A stretch of DNA of 64,000 nt from Maritalea porphyrae (GTDB taxonomy: Bacteria; Pseudomonadota; Alphaproteobacteria; Rhizobiales; Devosiaceae). This document shows positions 44,721 to 53,177 of the stretch, one piece after another. The DNA is taken from contig NZ_JAPWGX010000002.1 of the NCBI RefSeq assembly GCF_027213965.1, positions 372,001-436,000 on the forward strand, read 5' to 3'. Each line of letters begins with the position of its first letter. Within the stretch, counting starts at the first letter, position 1. A program made the position numbers and the translations under genes. The notes under the pieces were generated by a model. That model ran no database searches, had not been told where the DNA came from, and saw only the letters and a program-made list of their open reading frames with translations.

Positions 44721-44912
44721 ATGATCAGTATTTTAAGAACTAAAGCAGAAGAACGTTTTGCTGCGCTAGAGCGCACAAAGAAAGTCGCATTGAGCGAAAA
44801 ACAAGAAGAAGAAAAGAAGCTGAGCGAAAACACAGCTCGCTTGAAAGCTCTTCGTCTTGCTAAAGAAGAAGCAGATCGCGCGATTGCAAAAAAAGGCAAA
44901 GCTGGGAAGTAA
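44721..44912 (+). CDS. Small charged coiled-coil protein next to cspA
   Basis: 63 aa, almost entirely helical, rich in Lys, Glu and Ala (for example KAEERFAALERTKK and RLKALRLAKEEADR), with no membrane segment. AAAGGA precedes ATG 44721. A small Lys/Glu-rich protein of this kind is a recurring neighbour of cspA in alphaproteobacteria, though I know no function for it. It could bind nucleic acid or assist the cold-shock protein; this is inferred only from its neighbour. Confidence 0.7.
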   Translation: MISILRTKAEERFAALERTKKVALSEKQEEEKKLSENTARLKALRLAKEEADRAIAKKGKAGK

Positions 44913-45317
44913 GCAGCCCTTTTTCGCATCTCCAACTCTAGATTTGTTTTATAAAACTACGCTTTTTGCGCGATCCGGTTTGTCCCGCTTTCGCGGCCCG
45001 CCAGCGACGCATGTCCTTTGAAAACAAAGCCCCACAGCCCATAGATTGCGGTTGTCTGACTGTCTTTAGCGAGCCGGTGGCAAAGCGAAATCGCAAAGAT
45101 GACATTTGCGCAGAAAGCCAATTGCAGCCATTTCATTTTCCAAGACTATTGCTGTTCAGCGTGAATAATTACACGCTTTATCCTTATGTAGAGCCAATTA
45201 ACTCATTGATGTAGTGCAAATGCACTATGATTGCGCATGCACTTCTATACTATGATCTCACGCAATTCTTGCAAAAGAGGACACTCAAAACGCTAACCAA
45301 CGCAAATATTTGGCGCT
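44913..45317. other. Gene-poor spacer with a 16-bp dyad before the LuxR gene
   Basis: The one sizeable frame here (44966-45214) has no protein character. The right part is AT-rich and holds TAGTGCA-AA-TGCACTA (45212-45227), a perfect dyad with 7-bp arms that ends 90 bp before the LuxR-type gene, plus a nearby TGCGCATGCA. The dyad resembles in size a LuxR-class binding box and may serve autoregulation. Confidence 0.45.
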
Positions 45318-46493
45318 ATGGAAACACCACAGATTACTATCGGACTTTATGACGATTTAATTACACAAACTTATATGATTGGCACGGGCGAAGCACCTTT
45401 GGATGACGTTTTGGGCGTATTCCATGATGCATTTCCCTTTATGATGACCGCCTTCCACGGATACGACATAAGGGATAGGTTTAATCTGCTGTTTGCTTTT
45501 CGAGGCGTAAGTGAGAGCAACCTAAATGCATATTTGGAACATTATGCCGACGTAAATCCCTATAGGAAATATATTGCGGATACTGCCAGCATTATGCGTA
45601 TGGGCGTTGGTCAAGACGTCATGACCGACGACGAGCTATCCAAAACTGAATTTTATAACGACTATCTAAAACCAAATGGCGATGTTGGCCAGACCTTTGG
45701 GCTTCCATTGTTCATGGAGAAAACCCGTTTCTTGCATTGGAGCAACAATTACAATGCGCGCTATGCACGTGATGCAGCTGTGGCGCAGAATGTGGTTGCA
45801 TGCCTAGCGCCACATATTCGCCGAAGCATGGAGATGCTGCGTCAGTTGGAAGGCTGTTTGATTGAGAAATCCGGCCTCAAACACGCCTTGCACAGATTTT
45901 CAACACCAACTCTCATCTGCAACTCGGCGTTAGAGGTGTCGTTTATCAATGATGCTGGAGAAGATTTGCTGCGGGCGGGGCGGGTCGTGGACGTGAAAAA
46001 AGGCAAGCTCCACTTTTTGTCATTTCTCGACCATAAAAATCTGAAGCAGAAAATTCGACAGATGTCCAATCCAGAGACATCGGGGATCGCTGATCAACTG
46101 CATTTGTTTACCCGGTTATTGTTGCCGCTACACAAACCAATGCTCGCGTTTGTGGCACCCTTACCTTCAGATGCACCACAACGCACACTTCTTGGCACCC
46201 CGATTGAGCGGCAGGTGCTGGTGCTGCTGATTGATCCCAATCACATGAACATTCCAAAAGAAGAATTGGTACAGGCTGCCTTGCACATAACGCCGGCTGA
46301 AGCGCGATTGGCATGTGCAATTGCTGCGGGCGATTCACTTCGCCACTATGCGGAGGTTAACGCCTTATCCTACAATACTGCTCGCAACCAGCTCCAATCT
46401 ATCTTTCACAAGACGGGCTGCCAAAAGCAAAGTGAGATGATCCAAATTATTACAAATATTTTTTCACGGCTAAACTTACAACGAGACGACTAA
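45318..46493 (+). CDS. LuxR-type HTH transcriptional regulator
   Basis: 391 aa. The C-terminal LuxR-type helix-turn-helix (about 325-385) reads LHITPAEARLACAIAAGDSLRHYAEVNALSYNTARNQLQSIFHKTG, close to the usual LTxxEAxVA and AxxLxxSxxTVRxHLxxIxxK pattern. The N-terminal 200 residues form no autoinducer domain that I recognise; a PAS-like segment (TPTLICNSALEVSFINDAGEDLL) lies near 195-220. Such proteins occur widely in alphaproteobacteria as solo regulators. The dyad at 45212 could be its site. It ends 27 bp from the convergent tadD-like gene. Target unknown. Confidence 0.85.
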   Translation: METPQITIGLYDDLITQTYMIGTGEAPLDDVLGVFHDAFPFMMTAFHGYDIRDRFNLLFAFRGVSESNLNAYLEHYADVNPYRKYIADTASIMRMGVGQDVMTDDELSKTEFYNDYLKPNGDVGQTFGLPLFMEKTRFLHWSNNYNARYARDAAVAQNVVACLAPHIRRSMEMLRQLEGCLIEKSGLKHALHRFSTPTLICNSALEVSFINDAGEDLLRAGRVVDVKKGKLHFLSFLDHKNLKQKIRQMSNPETSGIADQLHLFTRLLLPLHKPMLAFVAPLPSDAPQRTLLGTPIERQVLVLLIDPNHMNIPKEELVQAALHITPAEARLACAIAAGDSLRHYAEVNALSYNTARNQLQSIFHKTGCQKQSEMIQIITNIFSRLNLQRDD

Positions 46494-46520
46494 GAGATAA
46501 CGCCGAGTGCGATAGAAACT

Positions 46521-47048
46521 CTAAGCACTAATTGATGAGGCGGCATCTGCCAACAACTGCAAATTGTTCGCCACAATGATGCTGTCGGGTTCGATTTTTT
46601 CTGCTTTTTTGAAGTTCGTGTAGGCCGCGCTCAAATTACCACGCAACATTTGGGAGTAGCCCAAATTGTTGTAATATTGGGCTGTGGCACCGGTAAGCTT
46701 GTACATGGCTTTGTAGACGCGATCTGACAGGTCAAAGCGTCCAAGCATATCGTAAGATGCACCTAGCCCAACATACCCCTCAGGGTCTTTAGGGGACAGC
46801 TCTACGACGCGCTTATAGAAAGCCGCTGAATAACCGAAATTGTTGTTGCGAAAATGAGATCGTGCTTCGGTCAGGGCACCGGCGGCTGTATAGCTGCCTT
46901 TATCTGAGATGTCTGCGACTTCCAATCGTTTGCCGCCAAAGGCGCTTGAGCTTGCAAAGTTTGCGGTTGTGCATCCGGACATCGACAATGCGGCCAAGAC
47001 CATCAGAACCAGTCCAAAATACATTTTTCCTATCGAATGAACACTCAT
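46521..47048 (-). CDS. TadD-like TPR lipoprotein
   Basis: 175 aa. A lipoprotein signal with lipobox SMSGC (Cys26) is followed by three TPR-like repeats, seen in FGYSAAFYKRVVELSPKDPEGYVGLGASYDML and AQYYNNLGYSQMLRGNLSAAYTNFKKA. TadD proteins are outer-membrane lipoproteins that help assemble the Flp pilus secretin. It lies 159 bp downstream of the small lipoprotein gene of the cpa cluster, on the same strand. It is shorter than many TadD proteins (about 250 aa). Confidence 0.8.
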   Translation of the reverse strand: MSVHSIGKMYFGLVLMVLAALSMSGCTTANFASSSAFGGKRLEVADISDKGSYTAAGALTEARSHFRNNNFGYSAAFYKRVVELSPKDPEGYVGLGASYDMLGRFDLSDRVYKAMYKLTGATAQYYNNLGYSQMLRGNLSAAYTNFKKAEKIEPDSIIVANNLQLLADAASSISA

Positions 47049-47207
47049 TTGCTAAGCCCCGAAATTGTGGTTACTCGGTCGCCATTGCAACGGCGATCAA
47101 GCTGGAACGAGCTTAGCAAACTGCTGAGTATGCTTTGTAAATGGGAGGGTAAATGTTGATTCTAGACTTAATGAGAGCTTAAGCAGCGCCATCAGTTTTG
47201 TTCTTAA

Positions 47208-47447
47208 CTACTCTTCTTCGTCTGGAACTACTTTGCCGTTTTTGCCTAAGCCGCCGACTAAATTTGCAGCTGATGAAGATGGATTTGTGGTGGATTGCTC
47301 AAGATTGGCGCGCACAGCATTTCCCGCATTATGTGCCACACGATCGGTGCGCTGGGCATAGTCGTATGAACAGCCAGCCAAAACAGAAAATGCACCAAAG
47401 GCAAGCGCCAAGACAGCCACATTTGCGATGTGTAAAAGCCTAATCAT
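47208..47447 (-). CDS. Small lipoprotein of the cpa pilus locus
   Basis: 79 aa with lipobox LAGC (Cys26) after a hydrophobic signal, then a short polar mature part, YDYAQRTDRVAHNAGNAVRANL, ending in Gly-Lys and acidic residues. A small protein of this kind is expected between cpaC and cpaD in related alphaproteobacteria. The start ATG overlaps the cpaC stop by four bases, so translation is coupled. No function is known to me; its place suggests an accessory role for the secretin. Confidence 0.75.
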   Translation of the reverse strand: MIRLLHIANVAVLALAFGAFSVLAGCSYDYAQRTDRVAHNAGNAVRANLEQSTTNPSSSAANLVGGLGKNGKVVPDEEE

Positions 47448-48847
47448 TGTCCGCTCTCCTCGCCCAAATCAATATCATAGCCGTAGGCGCCAACAACCCC
47501 TGCTCCGGCCCGAAATCCTTTGATCATTTTGGGTGTTACTTCTAGTTTGCCCAAGGCAAAAAACTCAAAATCATTTGCGGGCAAACTCGCATCCAGTGGC
47601 GATGCAAGAATTTGCCCCGGCACGGTGGGTTGTACAAGTCTTGGTGTTACAATAACCACCAGTTCCGTATCGTGCTTTTTGTACCCTGAGGATTTAAACA
47701 ATGAGCCGATAACCGGCACGTCGCTTATCCAAGGCAGCTGATCTTGACTTAGGTTGGTGTTGTTTTGCAGCAGGCCTGCCACAGAGAAACTTTGCCCATC
47801 ACGCAATTCCACCGTTGCATCAAGCGTGCGGGTGTTAAATATGGGATCGCCTGCGGTTGTGAAACTCCCAATGTTGCTGACTTCTGGCGTTAAGTGGATT
47901 TGAATTCTTCCCCCATCCAAAACCACCGGCGTAAAGACCAATCTGACCCCAAAATCTCGATATTCAAGCGTCGTAGAACCATCTGATGCGCGCACACGAA
48001 TGGGCACTTGCCCCCCAGCCAAAAAGCTCGCTTTGATCCCAGATAGGGTTGTTAGATTTGGCTCCGCTAGCGTGCGCACCAATCGTTTTGTTTCAAGGGC
48101 ATTGATTGTTGCATTTAGGCTGGTTCCGGTAGCGCCAGACAATACGGTCGCGACAAATGATGAAAATGACTTTGCGCCCGAAGATGGACTATCGGCGCTA
48201 CTGCTTCCGATCGTTGCGGTTACACCACCAACCGAGCCACCCCATTGAACGCCAAGTTGGCGGCCCGCGTCCCGCTGCGCTTCAAGAATGCGCACTTCAA
48301 GATTGACTTGTCTGCCCCCGCTAATGGTCATGGTGTTTATCACCGCTGGGCTACCGTATTGATCAACGATTTCAAGGACTTTTTGCATCGAGTATTCATC
48401 CACGACGGAGCCTGAAAGCCGAATGCGACCATTGATCGTGTGAATTTTGACATCCGAATTGGGAATTGCAGCTCTGATGGAGCGGGACATATCGCCAACG
48501 TCAGCGCTGATCTCAACGGCCAGAAGTCCAACAGGCGTGCCATCTTCTGAAAACAAATTGACCGTTGTGGTACCGAATGACTTTGCGACCAAATAGAGCG
48601 ATTTATCCGTGATTGGTTGAGCTTCAGCAATCAAGGGGTTGGCACTAACAATTTTTGTAACAGGTTCAGACACAACCACGGTTATCGCTTGGGAAACCGG
48701 CAGATTGATCCGCAAGACCGAGGTTGTGCTTAGATCATAGTTGACCGTTTGGGCCACTGACGAGGTCGCAACAGAACAAAAAATCGCCGTTAAAACTGCA
48801 CAAAGAACCTTCAAGTGGCATTGCGCCAAGTATCGTGACATTTTCAT
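47444..48847 (-). CDS. cpaC: Tad/Flp pilus secretin CpaC (RcpA)
   Basis: 467-aa outer-membrane secretin. A signal peptide (VLCAVLTAIFCSVATSSVAQ) precedes the pilus and BON-like N-domains (about 40-190, including NSDVKIHTINGRIRLSGSV). The secretin beta-barrel domain (about 240-430) shows the signature VPIRVRASDGSTTLEYRDFGVRL and the C-terminal VPVIGSLFKSSGYKKHDTELVVIVTPRLV. It forms the channel for Flp pili. I chose ATG 48847; the ORF extends to 48889 without family support. Followed by the small lipoprotein gene. Confidence 0.95.
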   Translation of the reverse strand: MKMSRYLAQCHLKVLCAVLTAIFCSVATSSVAQTVNYDLSTTSVLRINLPVSQAITVVVSEPVTKIVSANPLIAEAQPITDKSLYLVAKSFGTTTVNLFSEDGTPVGLLAVEISADVGDMSRSIRAAIPNSDVKIHTINGRIRLSGSVVDEYSMQKVLEIVDQYGSPAVINTMTISGGRQVNLEVRILEAQRDAGRQLGVQWGGSVGGVTATIGSSSADSPSSGAKSFSSFVATVLSGATGTSLNATINALETKRLVRTLAEPNLTTLSGIKASFLAGGQVPIRVRASDGSTTLEYRDFGVRLVFTPVVLDGGRIQIHLTPEVSNIGSFTTAGDPIFNTRTLDATVELRDGQSFSVAGLLQNNTNLSQDQLPWISDVPVIGSLFKSSGYKKHDTELVVIVTPRLVQPTVPGQILASPLDASLPANDFEFFALGKLEVTPKMIKGFRAGAGVVGAYGYDIDLGEESGQ

Positions 48848-48995
48848 ACAAGTACCCGTACGATTTTGACTGTTGTTTCTTGCGATCAAATTTCGCTTCT
48901 CTACCGCATTTTCTATGTTTATTGCGCGATGCTATCACCGCAACATCAATAACGGCTTAACGGCCAAAGTCGCCAGTGACGATGCTTAAAGGCGG

Positions 48996-50123
48996 TCAAT
49001 GTAGGGCGCTCGCACTGGCCGGTGGGTTCCAGAATGGGCTGGTTAGTCGAATGGTTTGATTGACACCGCTGCGGGCAAGGTCTCGACTTTGTGAAAAATC
49101 CACCATTGAGCGCAACACCAAAGCAAAGGTGCCAATGTTCGTTGCCCCAACGATAATTTCGGCCTCAGCGGGATCAAGTTCCAAGGTTGCTATGACCTGA
49201 TCTTCCACCATTTCGGCATAGATCTCGTCTCTATCAACTTGGTCGCCGGTGGCCCCTAATTCGCCGACACGCGCGTTGAGGGCAAGCACCCTGATATTGC
49301 GTAATATTGTCTCTGAGACCTGACCTTGAGGCGCATCGCGTGTCAAGACAACGTCCACGCGGTCATTGGGCACGATGAAGCCGCCAGATGCCGCTTGCCC
49401 GGACACTGTGACAGATACACCACGCATACCTTTACTTATGAGGGCGGACAAATATCCACCAGTATCACGCGCTAGTTTTTGTTCACGAATGGGCTCCCCG
49501 GCAAAGAATTCGAACCGCGTTATTGTGCCCACCAGTCCATCGATAGCGCCTGGAACGTCCTCAAAGGTTATATAGTCATCACGCATAAGTTTTGTCGGCC
49601 ACTCTTGCCACTCAACGTGATCCTTTGTGAAACGCTGCCCCATCTCAACAGTTTGTTTTGCCACCAGAATGCGGGGCAAGACCTCAACTATGGGTTCGCG
49701 AACAATTTCAATGGGAGTGGCAATCGCAACTTCTTCCTTGCCTTGCATGGACAAAAAAGCGGCAAGTCCACCCGCAAAAAGTGCCACCATAAGCAGGATC
49801 AAGCGTGCGGGTTTGAAACTGGAACGGTTTTGGCCTTTAAACCCCATGCCGCGCAAGATTTTGTTTTCCACTTCTGGTGCCAATTGCCAGTTCAATTCAG
49901 AACGCAATTTATCCATATTGCGCCGATCACCTTGTCGACGCTCAGGACCCTTATAATTTGGATCATTTCCTTGCCGACGGTCCCCCTTCCGGCGTTCCTG
50001 ACCATCTGGTGCATCGGGTTGGCGTTCTTCAACATCGGGGACAGCCACAGGTTTTGGCGATGGCTCAGTTTCAACATCCGGCACGGCTTCCAATGATGGT
50101 TCTGCCACAAAATCTTCATCCAT
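48996..50123 (-). CDS. cpaB: Tad pilus assembly protein CpaB (RcpC) with long N-terminal extension
   Basis: About 375 aa. The C-terminal 240 residues are CpaB: a membrane helix (ARLILLMVALFAGGLAAFL), a SAF domain with ILVAKQTVEMGQRFTKDHVEWQ, and a β-rich domain with SVTVSGQAASGGFIVPNDRVDVV and the closing FALVLRS. The first 100 residues are unusual: acidic-Pro repeats (VPDVETEPSPKPVAVPDVE), then two copies of a basic element (QERRKGDRR and GPERRQGDRR). The start is uncertain: ATG 50123 keeps this extension, ATG 49916 would remove most of it, and no start has a strong ribosome site. First gene of the cluster. Confidence 0.85.
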   Translation of the reverse strand: MDEDFVAEPSLEAVPDVETEPSPKPVAVPDVEERQPDAPDGQERRKGDRRQGNDPNYKGPERRQGDRRNMDKLRSELNWQLAPEVENKILRGMGFKGQNRSSFKPARLILLMVALFAGGLAAFLSMQGKEEVAIATPIEIVREPIVEVLPRILVAKQTVEMGQRFTKDHVEWQEWPTKLMRDDYITFEDVPGAIDGLVGTITRFEFFAGEPIREQKLARDTGGYLSALISKGMRGVSVTVSGQAASGGFIVPNDRVDVVLTRDAPQGQVSETILRNIRVLALNARVGELGATGDQVDRDEIYAEMVEDQVIATLELDPAEAEIIVGATNIGTFALVLRSMVDFSQSRDLARSGVNQTIRLTSPFWNPPASASALH

Positions 50124-50485
50124 TTTGATCGGTGGGGTTAGAATACGTCTGTGCAAAACGCCCTCGCTGGTGTTAATGGTGGTGCCAATTGCGCGGCACG
50201 ATTTCTCATCGAAGCAGTTTACGATAGAGAGTTCACTGGTTGGTATGAAAATTAGATAAAAACACGTACATCGCGACCACCACATTTTAACCACTGTGGC
50301 AAACATATTGAGCGGTGCTGGCAGGGGCTAACGCGTTGTTTTCCCCCAATTGGCAAAACAAAAACTGCTGCAAAGAGCCGCGTGTTTTACTTCGCACGCC
50401 CAGCCGCAATTTTGGCGACATACAGTTAACTAAGTTCAGGTAAACTCGGCCAACCCAATTTGAATTTGATGGACTTTGCTTCCAA
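50124..50485. other. Divergent spacer between cpaB and the GGDEF gene
   Basis: The cpaB frame stays open to 50306, but the extra codons look non-coding. Both the cpaB and the diguanylate cyclase promoters must lie here. I see no palindrome, RNA gene or pilin gene in it. Confidence 0.45.
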
Positions 50486-52111
50486 ATGACTTCGCGGATT
50501 GAAATTGAAGAACTGCTCCAGGATGCATTCCAGTACTATCTGGACGGCAATCCACAAATGGCGCTTCAATGCGACATGGACGCTCTTCGAATGGCGCAAG
50601 GTTTGGGCGACCCGCATCTAATCGCGCGTGCCAGCATTGAAGTTTCTCGTTCCTACCGTTGGTTGCACAAGCCGAAACAGGCCGTGGAGCATATTCACAA
50701 TGCTCTCGCTCTTTTCAATCAGTTCAATGATCCCGCGCTTTTTGCCTATGCGTGCTTTATCCACGCTCGCGTGCTCATGCAGGTTGGCCTTTCCGATGAT
50801 GCCTACAATGAATCCATGAAAGCGTGGGAGTGGGCTGAACAAAATGGCGACATCGAGCTGCAGGTGCGGGTTTTGGACGTCCAAGCCATTGTTTTTGTTA
50901 TCGCTTCCAATCTTGAAAAAGCGGAGATCTTGCTCGACCGCGCTCAAGCTATCCAGGACGAACACAACTTCGCTTCCATGCGCGCAGTTTTGCCGCTGCA
51001 TCGTGGTTTTTTTCATTCCCGCTCTGCGGACTTTGCGCTTGAGCAGAATGATGAGCAGGGTCACAAGGACCATTATCAAGTTGCATTAATGTGGACGGAA
51101 CAAGCCGCTAAAGCGGCAAAGGAAAACGGGCAAACCTGGTACCAATTTGTGACGCTATGCAATGGGGCGGAATGCGCGGCCGTACATGGCGATTTTGATA
51201 CAGCAGAGCAAATGCTAACTGAGGTTAGCAAGCTCCCACAAGGGTTGATGGACGTAGGAGCTGTGCACTATCTTTATACACGCAGCGAAGTTGCGAACAG
51301 GTCCGGTAACCACCAACTTGCCATATCTTATGGCCAAAAGGCTTTGGAGGCGGCGAAAGCAAATCCTGATGCGGATAATGTGATGAATGCGCATCGGCGC
51401 GTTGCCGAAGCATATGAAGCAGCGGGAGATTTTGAAGCCGCATTCGGTGCCTTCAAACTCTATCACAGTCACTTCAAAAAATCATTGGCGCGACGTGCTT
51501 ATTGGCAAGATCGAATGGCGGAATACAAAAGCAATGTACGGGATATGCGCGATCAATTGAATCGCGCGAATGTGCATGCGGAGCAGATGACAAAAGAGGC
51601 CCACCAAGACGCACTAACCGGCCTGGCAAATAGACGCGCTTTTGATCAAGCCATGTTGCAGCTAGACGCAGATCGCAACACAGCCTACGCCTTGGCGATA
51701 TTGGACCTTGATCACTTCAAGCAGATCAATGACGAATACTCTCATTTGGTGGGCGACGATGTGTTGCGCATAGTTGCAAATATCTTGCAAGAACATTGTC
51801 GTTCTACTGATTTGGTGGCGCGAATTGGTGGCGAGGAGTTTGCAATTTTGTTGCCTCTTGCCTCACTTGAAAACGCAATGATTATCTGTGAGCGCATTCG
51901 AAAACACATTGCTTCAAATGATTGGCAAGCACTTGAGGCAGACCTAAGTGTCACTGTTAGCGCGGGCATCGCAATGTCCCATGAAGGACGCAATACGCTG
52001 GATGTATTTGCTGTTGCGGATGCCCGCCTTTATCACGCCAAATCCAATGGCCGTGACAGGGTGGAAGCATATGCACTGCCCGCAAAGGGAAGTGATGTGA
52101 GTTGGGCCTAA
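50486..52111 (+). CDS. Diguanylate cyclase with N-terminal TPR sensor
   Basis: 541 aa, soluble. Residues 1-360 consist of TPR-like helical repeats, with no membrane segment. A short coiled coil (ANVHAEQMTKEAHQ) leads into a GGDEF domain (about 375-535) with DALTGLANRR, LDLDHFKQINDEYSHLVGDDVL, the I-site RSTD five residues before the active site GGEEF (in RIGGEEFAILLP), and a final YHAKSNGRDRV. It makes c-di-GMP and has the product-inhibition site. It sits divergent to the Tad pilus genes, so it may link c-di-GMP to pilus or attachment. A 6-bp stem (TGGGCC/GGCCCA) has the stop codon as its loop. Confidence 0.94.
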   Translation: MTSRIEIEELLQDAFQYYLDGNPQMALQCDMDALRMAQGLGDPHLIARASIEVSRSYRWLHKPKQAVEHIHNALALFNQFNDPALFAYACFIHARVLMQVGLSDDAYNESMKAWEWAEQNGDIELQVRVLDVQAIVFVIASNLEKAEILLDRAQAIQDEHNFASMRAVLPLHRGFFHSRSADFALEQNDEQGHKDHYQVALMWTEQAAKAAKENGQTWYQFVTLCNGAECAAVHGDFDTAEQMLTEVSKLPQGLMDVGAVHYLYTRSEVANRSGNHQLAISYGQKALEAAKANPDADNVMNAHRRVAEAYEAAGDFEAAFGAFKLYHSHFKKSLARRAYWQDRMAEYKSNVRDMRDQLNRANVHAEQMTKEAHQDALTGLANRRAFDQAMLQLDADRNTAYALAILDLDHFKQINDEYSHLVGDDVLRIVANILQEHCRSTDLVARIGGEEFAILLPLASLENAMIICERIRKHIASNDWQALEADLSVTVSAGIAMSHEGRNTLDVFAVADARLYHAKSNGRDRVEAYALPAKGSDVSWA

Positions 52112-52143
52112 GGCCCACCTAACAATGGTTGCGATGTTTTGAC

Positions 52144-53016
52144 CTAATTGTCTCGGGTCAGTCTGCGCATAAGACTTGATGTATCCCATCGGTTGCCGCC
52201 CATTGATTGAATTTCTTTGTAGAACTGATCAACAAGTGCGGTGAGGGGCAGTGAGGCCCCATTTTGATCCGCTTCAGCCAAACACATGCCCAAATCTTTG
52301 CGCATCCAATCAACAGCAAAGCCAAATTCAAACTCGTCCTTGAGCATGGTCGCACCCCGGTTTTCCATCTGCCATGAGCCGGCTGCACCTTTAGAAATAA
52401 CATCAAGTACAGCTTCACCATCTAGCCCTGCCTTTTGGGCAAAATTCATGCCTTCGGCGAGCCCTTGAACAACGCCAGCGATACAGATTTGATTGACCAT
52501 TTTGGTTAGCTGACCAGCACCAGCTTCCCCCAGCAATTTGCATGAGCGGGCAAAAGCATCAATCACGGGGGCAACTTTGTCGAACGTGATCTGGTCGCCA
52601 CCACACATCACGGTGAGCACTCCGTTTTGCGCGCCTGCCTCACCGCCAGAAACGGGTGCATCAATGAAGCCGATTTCACGCGTTTTTGCGTTGGCATAAA
52701 GCTCTCGGGCAACTGAAGCGCTGGCTGTGGTGTGATCAACGAAAATTGTGCCCGCATCCATTGAGCCAAACGCGCCGTTTTCGCCAATAGTAACGCTGCG
52801 CAAATCGTCGTCATTGCCAACGCAGGCAAAAACGATATCACACCCTTTTGCGGCTTGTGCCGGTGTGCTCGCCATTTCGCCGCCATGTTCTTTAACCCAC
52901 GTTTCAGCCCGATGGGTGGTGCGGTTATATACCGTCACGCTATGTCCTGCTTTTTGCAAGTGACCCGCCATATGGCTGCCCATGACACCCAACCCAATCC
53001 ATGCAATTTTGCTCAT
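52144..53016 (-). CDS. 3-hydroxyisobutyrate dehydrogenase-family oxidoreductase
   Basis: 290-aa NAD(P)-dependent beta-hydroxyacid dehydrogenase. The Rossmann fingerprint IGLGVMGSHMAGHL lies at residues 6-19 and is followed by NRT at 31-33, a pattern compatible with NADP. The substrate motif FIDAPVSGGEAGAQNG lies near 118 and the catalytic Lys in GQLTKMVNQI near 170. Relatives reduce glyoxylate, succinic semialdehyde or tartronate semialdehyde, or oxidise 3-hydroxyisobutyrate; which of these cannot be decided. Single gene, convergent with the diguanylate cyclase. Start ATG 53016 with AAGGAG upstream. Confidence 0.9.
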   Translation of the reverse strand: MSKIAWIGLGVMGSHMAGHLQKAGHSVTVYNRTTHRAETWVKEHGGEMASTPAQAAKGCDIVFACVGNDDDLRSVTIGENGAFGSMDAGTIFVDHTTASASVARELYANAKTREIGFIDAPVSGGEAGAQNGVLTVMCGGDQITFDKVAPVIDAFARSCKLLGEAGAGQLTKMVNQICIAGVVQGLAEGMNFAQKAGLDGEAVLDVISKGAAGSWQMENRGATMLKDEFEFGFAVDWMRKDLGMCLAEADQNGASLPLTALVDQFYKEIQSMGGNRWDTSSLMRRLTRDN

Positions 53017-53177
53017 GATCCGTCTCCTTAGCCTAGGCTGGTTTTGCGCAACTGGTTCGCGATTTGAATTCGTTTTGTGCGGGGATCATTTCAAATTGGT
53101 TCTTTCAGAGCAAGTCTTGAAAAGGGGAAAGAGGGGGGCGAAACAAACATACTGTTCCGCCCGCCCTTGCAACACAG

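Noticed and set aside
44966-45214. 82-codon frame between the small cspA neighbour and the LuxR gene
   Set aside because: No ribosome site, low-complexity start and no protein-like pattern; kept as non-coding spacer.
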